Origin: an uncultured Sphingomonas sp.
GTDB lineage: Bacteria > Pseudomonadota > Alphaproteobacteria > Sphingomonadales > Sphingomonadaceae
DNA: 64,000 nt
Assembly (NCBI RefSeq): GCF_936927845.1
Contig: NZ_CAKZHV010000067.1
Coordinates: 62,001 to 126,000 of the forward strand
Direction: 5' to 3'
The translations under genes and the position numbers were made by a program. Below the pieces are notes generated by a model. The model was not told the origin of the DNA. It saw only the letters and a list, made by a program, of their open reading frames with translations, and did not search any database. Shown here one piece after another: positions 34,444 to 42,080 of this stretch. Numbering within the stretch: the first letter of the stretch is position 1; every line of letters starts with the position of its first letter.

Positions 34444-35936
34444 GCCTCAACCTTCCCAACGTCCTTCCACGCGACGTGATGCGCCTCGGGCTCGCGGTAG
34501 AGCGGGTAGAGCGGGCCGACGAGCCGGTCCGCCGCCTCGGTGTCGAACAACGGATGGCCGAGCCGCTCGGCATCGGCTTCCGGCAGCCGGATGCGCTGCA
34601 ATGCCGCACCTTCCTCGCCGAACTGGATCAGGGCTGAGTCCATCGCCAGCAGCTTCTCGGTGTTGCGCGTGCCGATGCGGTAATAGCTCATCGTCTCGAC
34701 TTCCATGCCGGGCACGATGACCTTGACGACCGTGACCGAACGATCGGCAGGAGACATGTCGACGTAAAGCACGTCGAACCCGGCGGCCTCGACCGCGGCG
34801 CGCGCGGTGCGGGCGCGTGCGTGGCCATCGGGGGCAGGCTGCGTCGGCAGCTCGGAGAAGCGGTGCGACGATCGCTCGGCGAGGACGTTGTCGGCGAGCC
34901 AGCCACGCAACTCGCCCGCGCTACGCCCGGTCCAGTCGCGCATCGCGTCGAACGCGCGTCGGTCGCTCGACTTCGCAGCACCACCCGCCTGCGCCATGAA
35001 GCGCGCGACATAACCCTCCGGCGCGACCTGCGCGACGAGGTCGGCGGGGCCGTGCGCGAACGCCTTGCGCGCGCGGCTCGCGGCGAACTCGGTCAGGCAT
35101 TTGTCGAGCGCGGCGGCGCGGTCCGCGTGGCACGCCTCGCCGCAGGCGGTGACCATGATCGGCGCGGCGGGCTCGCCGCGTTCGTCGACCCCGGCGCAAT
35201 ACAGGTTGGGCAGGCCGTATTGATCGGTCGCGAACTTCGGGATCGCGCGAATGCCCGCCGTGTCGAAGCGGTCGAGAATCGCGCGCGTCGAGGCGGGCAG
35301 ATCCCCGTCGAGCTCCAGCGTCACGCCGCGGTCGAGCGCGCGGAACAGCAGCCCGTTGCCGTCGCGCTGCAGGATCTCGCACAACCCATGCCCGATCGCC
35401 CAGTCGAGATCGGGCCCCGCCCCCATCCCGTTCGAGATGATCGTCGTGAAGGGCTGGTAGCCCCGCGTCAGTTCCTTCGACGAATAGGCCGCGAGGTCGA
35501 TCGGCACGAGCACCGATGAGCCATCGCGCCAGCGCTTCGCTTCGACCCATTCCAGCACCGTGTCGTGATCGACCGGCGAACCCGCGGGCAGGCAGAGCGT
35601 GAACGGATCGGCGACCGCGCTTGCGCCCAGACTGCGCACGAGATCAGCGTAGCTGCCGCGCGTCTTGGTGCGTTGCCCGAGCGTCAGCGTCGGCCACACC
35701 ATCTCGGCGATCTCGCCCAGTCCGCCGAGCACCGCCGCCTCGTCGGTCGCACCGTAGCCGACGCCGTAGGGCATGATCCCCGACAGCGCGGCGTCCTCGG
35801 GGAACAAGGCCACGACCCACACCGGCAGGCCGAGCCGGTCGAGCGGATGGATCGGAAACGCGACCACGTCGCCCTTCGGAAAAGCGTCGAGGTAGCGGCG
35901 CGCGGCTTCGCCCAGCCCGGTGGGGAGTCCGCTCAC
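34440..35936 (-). CDS. YcaO-like family protein
   Basis: ATP-dependent backbone-activating enzyme of the YcaO superfamily, 498 residues. Three ATP-site blocks are recognisable: GYGATDEAAVLGGLGEIAE (E75, E78), IISNGMGAG...GHGLCEILQRD (SNG at 168-170, E187, R191-D192) and CGEACHADRAAALDKCLTEF (E283). The C-terminal VVKVIVPGMEVETMSYYRIGTRN matches the usual YcaO VPG/G-R block. YcaO enzymes normally phosphorylate an amide oxygen to make azolines, thioamides or amidines, mostly on peptides. No TfuA, E1-like or precursor-peptide gene is present here. The start is GTG at 35936, overlapping the previous stop (GTGA). Confidence 0.87.
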   Translation of the reverse strand: MSGLPTGLGEAARRYLDAFPKGDVVAFPIHPLDRLGLPVWVVALFPEDAALSGIMPYGVGYGATDEAAVLGGLGEIAEMVWPTLTLGQRTKTRGSYADLVRSLGASAVADPFTLCLPAGSPVDHDTVLEWVEAKRWRDGSSVLVPIDLAAYSSKELTRGYQPFTTIISNGMGAGPDLDWAIGHGLCEILQRDGNGLLFRALDRGVTLELDGDLPASTRAILDRFDTAGIRAIPKFATDQYGLPNLYCAGVDERGEPAAPIMVTACGEACHADRAAALDKCLTEFAASRARKAFAHGPADLVAQVAPEGYVARFMAQAGGAAKSSDRRAFDAMRDWTGRSAGELRGWLADNVLAERSSHRFSELPTQPAPDGHARARTARAAVEAAGFDVLYVDMSPADRSVTVVKVIVPGMEVETMSYYRIGTRNTEKLLAMDSALIQFGEEGAALQRIRLPEADAERLGHPLFDTEAADRLVGPLYPLYREPEAHHVAWKDVGKVEA

Positions 35937-36748
35937 AGGCTGATCCGTCGCACGCCGGGTGCGCGCGCGAGGCCGTCGTCGAGCGCGGCGAGCGCGACCG
36001 TGCGGTTCACCTCGGGCGCGTACTCGAACGGGGTCAAGACCGCGTCGAAGTCGAGCGGGGCGATGACGTCGCGGTAGCGACGAAGCTCGGCATGGGTCAG
36101 CGGAATATCCTTGTGAAAGGCCTTGTGGCTGGAAATCGCGTGGCTGCGGCCGTCGGCGTCCTGGTCGATCTTGAACATGTCGCCGCAGAACAAGCGTTGG
36201 CCGGGCGCGTCGTGGAGCGCGGCCTGCCCCTCGTAATGCCCGCCGACGTGGTGGAGCGTGTAGCCGGGCGCGAGTTCGAGCGTGTCGTCGAACGGCGCGG
36301 TGACGCGGAACGCCTTGGTCATCTTCAGATCATCGCGCTGAATTGCGACGACGGCGGGATCGAAGCGACGCTGGAGCTGGAACAGCGCGCCGTAGCCGTG
36401 CGCGTGGCTGGCCGATAGGAATGCGATGCCGCCGAGCGCCTCGATCCGGTCAAGCATCGCCTCGGTGTAGAAAGGCGCGGCCTCGAACGCGATGTTGCCG
36501 CCGTCGCGGACGATCAGCCAGCCCGTTCCGGCGAGGCCGAGCGCGGGACTGGTGGTGAACGCCCACAGCCCCGGCGCCACCTCGCGCACCGCGCCGTCGT
36601 GGGTGGCCGCGACCTCGCTCTCAGGCAGGAAATGCCAGCCGTCCTCGGGCAAGTCGTTGCGCACGTCGGTGCAGACGGGACAGTCGGGCGGCGCGAAATG
36701 CTTCTGCCAGAAGCCGCAATTGGCGCAGGCGAACCAGGTCAGAGCCAT
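35933..36748 (-). CDS. MBL-fold metallo-hydrolase with N-terminal zinc ribbon
   Basis: Protein of 271 residues. Residues 8-26 form a rubredoxin/zinc-ribbon knuckle pair (C8-x2-C11 and C23-x2-C26). A metallo-beta-lactamase fold follows. The usual HxHxDH is replaced by HAHGYG (H115, H117), so the Asp/His of the second metal site is missing. Later landmarks are GGHYEG and FCGDMFK. The protein may bind one metal or act as a redox or sulfur-handling protein rather than a classical hydrolase. Its ATG at 36748 overlaps the dehydrogenase stop by 10 bases. Confidence 0.83.
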   Translation of the reverse strand: MALTWFACANCGFWQKHFAPPDCPVCTDVRNDLPEDGWHFLPESEVAATHDGAVREVAPGLWAFTTSPALGLAGTGWLIVRDGGNIAFEAAPFYTEAMLDRIEALGGIAFLSASHAHGYGALFQLQRRFDPAVVAIQRDDLKMTKAFRVTAPFDDTLELAPGYTLHHVGGHYEGQAALHDAPGQRLFCGDMFKIDQDADGRSHAISSHKAFHKDIPLTHAELRRYRDVIAPLDFDAVLTPFEYAPEVNRTVALAALDDGLARAPGVRRISL

Positions 36749-37743
36749 CGGCGAGCCTCCGTGTAGGCGCGGTCGAACAATTGCATCAGCGCCAGGTCGC
36801 GCGGCATCGAGAAATCGTGCGGCTCACCGCGCGCCGCGGCCATGAACGCGGCCGCCTGCGCGGCGAAGGGCGAGGTCGCGGCGTCGAACGGCATCGCGCT
36901 TTCCTCGCCAGTGCTGCCGCAGCGGCGCACCAGCGTGCCGCCCGCTGTCTGCCCCATCGTGTCGGTGGCAACGAGCAACCCACGCTCGCCCAGCACCTCA
37001 AGCCGGCGCCTCGGCAGCACTTCGGCGCAATTGTAGGCGACATGGCTCTGGAACAGCACGCCCGACGCGGTGCGCCCGCTCAGCATCCCGCCGTCGTCGA
37101 CCGGATAATCGTGGATGCGGCGCTGAAGCTGGATCGACAGGTCGGCGAGCGGTTCGCCGAGCAACCGTTCCGACAGGTCAAGCCCGTGGAGCGCGAGGTC
37201 GATCACCGCGCCGCCGCCCGCGCGAACGGGGTCGGCGCGCCAGTTATCATGCTCGCCGCCGTCGGGCGTCCAGGCCGGATCGACCCAACAGGCATAGACG
37301 ATCCGCACCGCGACCGGTCGTCCGATCGTGCCCCCCGCGATCGCCTCGGCCATGGCCACGTGCGCAGGATGGTGACGCTGGTCGAACGCGGTACCGTAGA
37401 GCGTGTCCCCGAGCGATGCGGCCATCGCCTCGGCCTGCTGCACCGTCGCGGCGATCGGCTTCTCGCACAGCACCGGCACGCCTGCCGCCGCGCAGGCCGC
37501 GACGGGCGCGGCATGCGCGTCATTGGGGGTCGCGACGTAGACGAGGTCGCATATTCCCGCTGCCAGCATGTCCTCGACGCTCGCAAATGCCGCGAGCCCA
37601 TTGCCCTCCGCCCGCACACGCGATGCAAGCGACGGGTCGGCGACCGCAGTCACCCTTCCACCCGCCGCGGCGATCCCCGGCGCCATGTAATCGCGCGCGA
37701 CCCAGCCGTAGCCGACGATCCCCCAGCGCGGCGCCTCGGCCAT
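36739..37743 (-). CDS. Gfo/Idh/MocA-family oxidoreductase
   Basis: NAD(P)-dependent sugar or cyclitol dehydrogenase of 334 residues. The Rossmann region is GIVGYGWVARDYMAPG. The catalytic-lysine motif is LCEKPIAAT (EKP at 94-96). The C-terminal beta-sheet domain starts around DNWRADPVRAGGGAVIDLALHGLDL, where D and H complete the usual active site. Inositol dehydrogenase (IolG) belongs to this family. In an operon beginning with inositol-phosphate synthase, oxidation of an inositol or of its glycoside is the natural guess. The ATG overlaps the methyltransferase stop by one base (TGATG). Confidence 0.9.
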   Translation of the reverse strand: MAEAPRWGIVGYGWVARDYMAPGIAAAGGRVTAVADPSLASRVRAEGNGLAAFASVEDMLAAGICDLVYVATPNDAHAAPVAACAAAGVPVLCEKPIAATVQQAEAMAASLGDTLYGTAFDQRHHPAHVAMAEAIAGGTIGRPVAVRIVYACWVDPAWTPDGGEHDNWRADPVRAGGGAVIDLALHGLDLSERLLGEPLADLSIQLQRRIHDYPVDDGGMLSGRTASGVLFQSHVAYNCAEVLPRRRLEVLGERGLLVATDTMGQTAGGTLVRRCGSTGEESAMPFDAATSPFAAQAAAFMAAARGEPHDFSMPRDLALMQLFDRAYTEARRWL

Positions 37744-38885
37744 CACCACCGCTCCGGCAGGTCGACCACGCGCCGCAGCCGCGCGTCATCGGCGTCGAAT
37801 GGCAGCGCGTCGTCGGCCAGCGCCCAGAAGCACCCGGCGGCATATTCATCGCGGTAGCGCGGCGACGGCCACTCGACCTCGCCGTCGTCGCCGATCAACG
37901 GATTGCGCCTGAGCGTCGCGCCCGCGGGCGGCATCGCCAACCCGCCCGTAACCGCGCGCGGCTCGCCGCCGCCCTCGACCAGCGACCATGCCTCGATCAC
38001 CGGATCGTCGCGCCAGTCGGTCACCGGCGGCGCAGCCTGCTTCATCAGCGCACAGAGCAAGGCGCGCTCGTCGTGCACCCGCGCGGTCGGGAACAGCGTG
38101 CGCCACTCCGCGCCGACACGCGCCGGCCCCTTGGCGCCGCCCGCGACGCCCGCATTGTGCAGGTGGCTGACCGCGAGCACGCCGCCCGGCGCGGTCACGG
38201 TGCGCAACCGCCCGGCGACGCGCGGCTGGTCGGGCAGGAAGTAGAAAGCGTCGTGGCACATCACCAGGTCGAAGCGCTGATCCGCAACCGGCCATTCGGC
38301 GGCGGCATCGAACACGACGTAGTCGGCGGCGGGCGCGACCCAGTGCTTCGCTAGCCAGCATTTGGCGAACACCACGTCCGCGCCGACGCAAGCGACCCCG
38401 ACACGCGTCAGCTCACGCAGGTGATGGCCGATCCCGCAGGCAAGCTCGAACGCGCTTTGTGGTGCCGCCCAATGCGCCTCCAGCAACGCGAGCCCGGCGA
38501 GATAGGTCGGATCGCTCCAGCGATAGGCGAAGTAATCCGCCACCGGCCCCATCCGCAGCAACGCCATTGCCTCACGCAAGCTGAGCGTGTCACGCTCGCG
38601 CACCAGCCGCTTTAGCTCGGTCAGGTCGGTCGCGGGGCCCGTCCACCACGCGTCCTGATCGGTCAGCAGCGCGACCAGCGCATCGTCGGGGCAGCCCGCA
38701 TCGAGATGGTCGAGCGCGACCGCGACCAGCCCCTCGCTCTCGGTGCGCAGATACGGGATGCCGTCAACCACCGGCCAACGCTCGCCGAGTGCCGCCAGCG
38801 AGTGCGGCGTGTCGTGGACGAGCACGCGCCCCGTCAGCGGCGAGCGCCAGCGGCTCGCCTCCCCCGCCACACCAGCACCGGTCAC
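37743..38885 (-). CDS. Class I SAM-dependent methyltransferase with Trm112-like N-terminus
   Basis: Protein of 380 residues. Residues 12-48 (RWRSPLTGRV ... WPVVDGIPYLR) look like a Trm112/UPF0434-type domain that has lost its cysteines. The SAM-binding motif FELACGIGHHLREL is at about 146-158, with motif III-like ...FDLVMCHDAFYFLPDQPRVAGRL and VTAPGGVLAVSH. The acceptor is unknown. The C-terminal 100 residues are not typical of the fold and may bind substrate. The GTG start at 38885 overlaps the stop of the HD-domain gene (GTGA). It is part of the nine-gene operon. Confidence 0.82.
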   Translation of the reverse strand: MTGAGVAGEASRWRSPLTGRVLVHDTPHSLAALGERWPVVDGIPYLRTESEGLVAVALDHLDAGCPDDALVALLTDQDAWWTGPATDLTELKRLVRERDTLSLREAMALLRMGPVADYFAYRWSDPTYLAGLALLEAHWAAPQSAFELACGIGHHLRELTRVGVACVGADVVFAKCWLAKHWVAPAADYVVFDAAAEWPVADQRFDLVMCHDAFYFLPDQPRVAGRLRTVTAPGGVLAVSHLHNAGVAGGAKGPARVGAEWRTLFPTARVHDERALLCALMKQAAPPVTDWRDDPVIEAWSLVEGGGEPRAVTGGLAMPPAGATLRRNPLIGDDGEVEWPSPRYRDEYAAGCFWALADDALPFDADDARLRRVVDLPERW

Positions 38886-39814
38886 ATCAACCCCGCGTCG
38901 AGCAGGATACGATCGTGGAACGCCTTGACCGGACCGTCGTGGACGAGGCCGTAGTCGCCCAGCACCACCTGCATCGTCAGTTTGGCGGCGCGGGTGTGCT
39001 GTTCGATCTCCAGCACGCGGTCGAGCACGTCGGCGACGTGGAACGCGCGCGCCTCGGGTGTCTCGTCGCCACCGATCGGGGCGAGCGCGTCGCCAATGAC
39101 GTGCGCGAGCTCGGGCGCGAGTTCCGCCATGCTCGCCGCGCGCGCGTGCCGTAATGCGGTGTCGAGGGCGTCGCCCAGCAGCATCTCGCCCGAATAACCG
39201 CTGTCGGGCATGTCGGCGTTGTGGAAATGGTGCGCCATGCCGGCGAGAAAGACCGGCACCGGATCGGCACCGTGCCACGCGCTCGCCAGCACGCCGTAGA
39301 CCGCGACCATCAGGCAATGTTCGGCGTGGTTCTCGGGCGGTTGCAGCATGATCCGCGGCTGGCCCGGACAGGTGACCCCGGCGCGCGGTTGCCGCGCGAG
39401 CTTGCCAACGAACGCGGGGGTATCGCCCGTCTCGGGTCGGCCGAGCGGCAGTGCGGCACGCAAGCGCGCGTGGAGCGACGGCGCGACCTGGTCCGCGATC
39501 TCGTCGAACGCGCGCTCCAGCACCGCGACCGCCCGATCGCCGATGCCGAGCGCCTGCATCGCCGTCACATCGAGGTCGCCCAGTCGTGCGGAGACGAGCG
39601 CCGCGGCAGTGACGCGCATCGTCACCGCGGCGGGATCGTCACCGCGCACCAGCGCGGCCCAGCCCGCGACGAACAACCGCTCCGCGATCGAACCCGGCGC
39701 GGCGGCCGATCGGATGCGCTTCAGGTCGCCCAGCTCGCGCAGAAACGGCAGCGCCGCGGGCGTGAGGCCGGGCGCCTCGGCGGCGAGGACGTCCAGCACT
39801 GGCGTGTCGGTCAC
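38882..39814 (-). CDS. HD-domain protein
   Basis: Protein of 310 residues. The first 150 are helical and not recognised. The second half has an HD-type metal site: H163/H166 (NHAEHC), H195-H196...H198 with D201 (AHHFHNAD) and D262 (HVADVLDRV). The classical HD doublet is HH here, so the metal site is unusual. HD proteins are mostly phosphohydrolases, but myo-inositol oxygenase is also an HD-fold enzyme. Because the gene follows inositol-phosphate synthase directly, a phosphatase or oxygenase acting on the cyclitol is attractive. The GTG start overlaps the synthase stop (GTGA). Confidence 0.75.
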   Translation of the reverse strand: MTDTPVLDVLAAEAPGLTPAALPFLRELGDLKRIRSAAAPGSIAERLFVAGWAALVRGDDPAAVTMRVTAAALVSARLGDLDVTAMQALGIGDRAVAVLERAFDEIADQVAPSLHARLRAALPLGRPETGDTPAFVGKLARQPRAGVTCPGQPRIMLQPPENHAEHCLMVAVYGVLASAWHGADPVPVFLAGMAHHFHNADMPDSGYSGEMLLGDALDTALRHARAASMAELAPELAHVIGDALAPIGGDETPEARAFHVADVLDRVLEIEQHTRAAKLTMQVVLGDYGLVHDGPVKAFHDRILLDAGLM

Positions 39815-40989
39815 GCGCCCTTGCCGTCGAGCCAATTGTCGAGGATCAACTGCTGCTCGGGCACGCCGTGCACGGGGTCATAGTCGCCGCGTGTCTGCGG
39901 CAGCTTGAAGAACAGCCCCATCTGCTCCTGCACGCCGCCTTCGCCGCGCTGCTTCGCCAGATCGAGGCAGCGCGCGATCTCGATCGCGAGCGGCGCGGCC
40001 AGGATCGAATCCTTGCACAGGAAATTGAGCTTCAACTGCATCTTCTGACCCATGAACCCGGTCAGGTCGATGTTGTCCCACGCTTCCTTGTCGTCGCCGC
40101 GGGGTTTGTAATAATGGATCATGATGATGTGATCCTCGACCGGGTAGCCGAGGATCTGATTGAGCACGCTCTTCTTCGTGCCCAGTTTCGATTGCAGCGA
40201 CTTCGGATCGTCGAGTGCCAGGCCGTCCGAATTGCCGAGGATGTTGGTCGAGAACCAGCCGTCGACGTGGAGCGCGCGGTCGCGCAGCGCAGGCGCGATC
40301 ACCGTCTTCATGAACGTCTGCCCGGTCTTTCCGTCCTTGCCCGCGACCGGCACACCCCGCTCGGCGGCGAACTCGGCGAGTGGGGCGACGTCAGCCGCCA
40401 CCGAGGGCGTGAAATTGGCGTAGGGCGTGCCCGAGTCGATCGCGGCATAGGCATAAAGCATCGCCGGGCTGATCGCGGCGTCGTCCGCGTCTAATCCCTG
40501 CTCGAACGCGTCGCGCGATTGGAGCGCACTGTCGTCGCCGGGCTTGCGCTCGGTCGAGGCGAGATTGACGACGACGACGCGGTCGAGCTTCTTCTCGTCC
40601 TTGAACCGCGCCAGGTCGGCCTGGATCTGCTCGATCGCGGCACGGTGCCCGCCGCCCAGCTTGTTGGTGCCGTCGATATTGGCGCAATAACCGGTCGAGC
40701 CCGCCGCCTTCCACGGCCGCATCTGGTTGAGCACCGCTGCGCCGTCCGCCAGTTCCTTTTCGCCGATCACGCCGTGGCGCAGCGCGCACGCGCCCAGCGT
40801 TTCGTCCGCCAGGTCCCAGCCGCCGAATTCGAGATCGCGGTAGGCGACCATGCCCGCTACGTCGCGATCGGCGAGCGGCAGCCCGTCGAGGCTGTTCGAG
40901 CCCGCCTTGATCATCTCGATCCCCGCGATCGCGGTGGTCGCCACTGCTCCACCCACGCCGACAATCGCGACGCCCAACCGTTCCGCCAT
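39811..40989 (-). CDS. myo-Inositol-1-phosphate synthase (inositol-3-phosphate synthase)
   Basis: Enzyme of 392 residues converting glucose 6-phosphate to inositol 3-phosphate with bound NAD. The Rossmann motif VGVGGAVATT is at residues 10-19. Other signatures are NIDGTNKLGGGH, GKDGKTGQT (217-225, catalytic Lys), GWFSTNILGNSDG (244-256) and LNFLCKDSILAAPLAIEIARCLDL. The length fits the bacterial forms. It is the first gene of the operon, with the ATG at 40989 preceded by GGGGACGGAAC. It should supply the cyclitol core for whatever the downstream genes make. In other sphingomonads and Caulobacter it can also serve inositol-lipid synthesis, so that alternative remains open. Confidence 0.94.
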   Translation of the reverse strand: MAERLGVAIVGVGGAVATTAIAGIEMIKAGSNSLDGLPLADRDVAGMVAYRDLEFGGWDLADETLGACALRHGVIGEKELADGAAVLNQMRPWKAAGSTGYCANIDGTNKLGGGHRAAIEQIQADLARFKDEKKLDRVVVVNLASTERKPGDDSALQSRDAFEQGLDADDAAISPAMLYAYAAIDSGTPYANFTPSVAADVAPLAEFAAERGVPVAGKDGKTGQTFMKTVIAPALRDRALHVDGWFSTNILGNSDGLALDDPKSLQSKLGTKKSVLNQILGYPVEDHIIMIHYYKPRGDDKEAWDNIDLTGFMGQKMQLKLNFLCKDSILAAPLAIEIARCLDLAKQRGEGGVQEQMGLFFKLPQTRGDYDPVHGVPEQQLILDNWLDGKGA

Positions 40990-41087
40990 GTTCCGTCCCC
41001 ACCCTTGAAGTAGGGGATCAAAGGCACGGATCGCCCTGCGTTCCGCGCGGTGTTGGATGAGAAAGCGAAAAAGTTCCCGGGCGCTGC

Positions 41088-41128
41088 GCTACGTCACACG
41101 ATTTCGCGCCTGGTATAACCTATGTCAC
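41088..41128. promoter_or_regulatory. Direct repeats upstream of the inositol-phosphate synthase operon
   Basis: On the minus strand, GTGACATAGG (41128-41119) and GTGACGTAGC (41097-41088) share GTGACrTAG. They are spaced exactly 31 bp, three helical turns. They lie 99-139 bp upstream of the synthase start, between it and the Crp/Fnr-type gene. This looks like a two-site activator region on one face of the DNA. The binding protein is unknown. Confidence 0.4.
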
Positions 41129-41130
41129 TT

Positions 41131-41886
41131 TCAGGTGAGCGCGGGCACCGGCGCGCCGACCGCGGGCAGCCAATCGGTCGCGATCGAATGATGGCGGTCG
41201 CGAAAGTCGACCAGCTCGGCCAAACGGTCGAGATCGGTGATCCTGATCACCCGCCCGTCACGCTCCACCAGCCCGGTCGCCTCGAGTGCCTTCAACGAGC
41301 GGTTGACGTGCGTCTTGGTCAACCCGACCGCGTCTCCAATGTCCTTCTGCGTCAGCGGCAGCTCGAACGAGCTGCCCTTCAGATCGTCGACCACGCGCAG
41401 CCGCGACCGGATGTCGAGCAGCAGGGTCGCGATGCGGGTAAAGCCATCGGCCTTGCTGATCGAGGTGAGCCGGTCCCCCAGTGCCACCTGTTCCGCCGCG
41501 GAGATCGCGAACATCAATGCACCCAACCGCGGATGGCGGCGAAACAGTTCGCCGAACATTTCCTTGGGGATCGAGAACAAGGTCGTGTCGCTCACCGCCT
41601 GCAGCGTGGCGGAGCTGTTCTGCCACGCGATCGACAGCGTGGTCGTGATGTCGCCGATGAAGAAGAAGCGCAGGATCTGCCGGTCGCCGTCCTTCAAGGT
41701 GATCGAGCTGTGCAGCCAGCCGCTGCCGACGATGTAAAGGCAGTCGAGCGCCTCGCCCTCGCGGAACACGATTTCGCCCGCACCATAGGATCGCTCGCGC
41801 CGCTCCAGCCAGCGCAGCGCGTCGCGCTCGGCAAAGGTCAGGTCGAGATGATGCGCGAGGCGCGCCTCGAGAGGGCTGGCAAGCAT
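41131..41886 (-). CDS. Crp/Fnr-family transcriptional regulator
   Basis: Regulator of 251 residues. The cyclic-nucleotide-binding-like beta-roll comes first (YGAGEIVFREGEALDCLYIVGSGWL), then the dimer helix, then the Crp winged helix (LPLTQKDIGDAVGLTKTHVNRSLKALEATGLV). It lacks the N-terminal cysteine cluster of true Fnr, so it is not an oxygen-sensing Fe-S regulator. It is of the THVNRSL type common in alphaproteobacteria. It lies 141 bp upstream of the inositol-phosphate synthase operon on the same strand and is a candidate regulator of it. Confidence 0.88.
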   Translation of the reverse strand: MLASPLEARLAHHLDLTFAERDALRWLERRERSYGAGEIVFREGEALDCLYIVGSGWLHSSITLKDGDRQILRFFFIGDITTTLSIAWQNSSATLQAVSDTTLFSIPKEMFGELFRRHPRLGALMFAISAAEQVALGDRLTSISKADGFTRIATLLLDIRSRLRVVDDLKGSSFELPLTQKDIGDAVGLTKTHVNRSLKALEATGLVERDGRVIRITDLDRLAELVDFRDRHHSIATDWLPAVGAPVPALT

Positions 41887-41910
41887 GGCGCTGAAACGTA
41901 CCAGGCCGCA

Positions 41911-41924
41911 CTGATTTCCATCAA
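41911..41924. promoter_or_regulatory. FNR/FixK-like box
   Basis: CTGAT-TTCC-ATCAA matches the TTGAT-N4-ATCAA consensus of Fnr/FixK-type regulators at nine of ten positions. It lies 25 bp upstream of the Crp/Fnr-family start, so autoregulation or control by another family member is plausible. Confidence 0.45.
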
Positions 41925-42017
41925 CATGTCACGGTAGCGGTACGAGGGCGGGGCATCGGCACGCTCGGCAATCGGAAGGCTGAACCAAGTGCGCCCATAC
42001 TAACTCACTTTAATTTG

Positions 42018-42050
42018 GCCGGGTTGGACATTTCTGAATGTTGCCGGGTT
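42018..42050. promoter_or_regulatory. Nested direct and inverted repeat before the metallophosphoesterase operon
   Basis: GCCGGGTT occurs at 42018-42025 and 42043-42050. Between the copies lies an inverted repeat ACATT-TCTG-AATGT (42028-42041). The element ends 30 bp before the operon start at 42081 and is probably an operator or promoter element. Confidence 0.4.
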
Positions 42051-42080
42051 TGAACGCCACTTCCACCACGGGCGCAGGCG

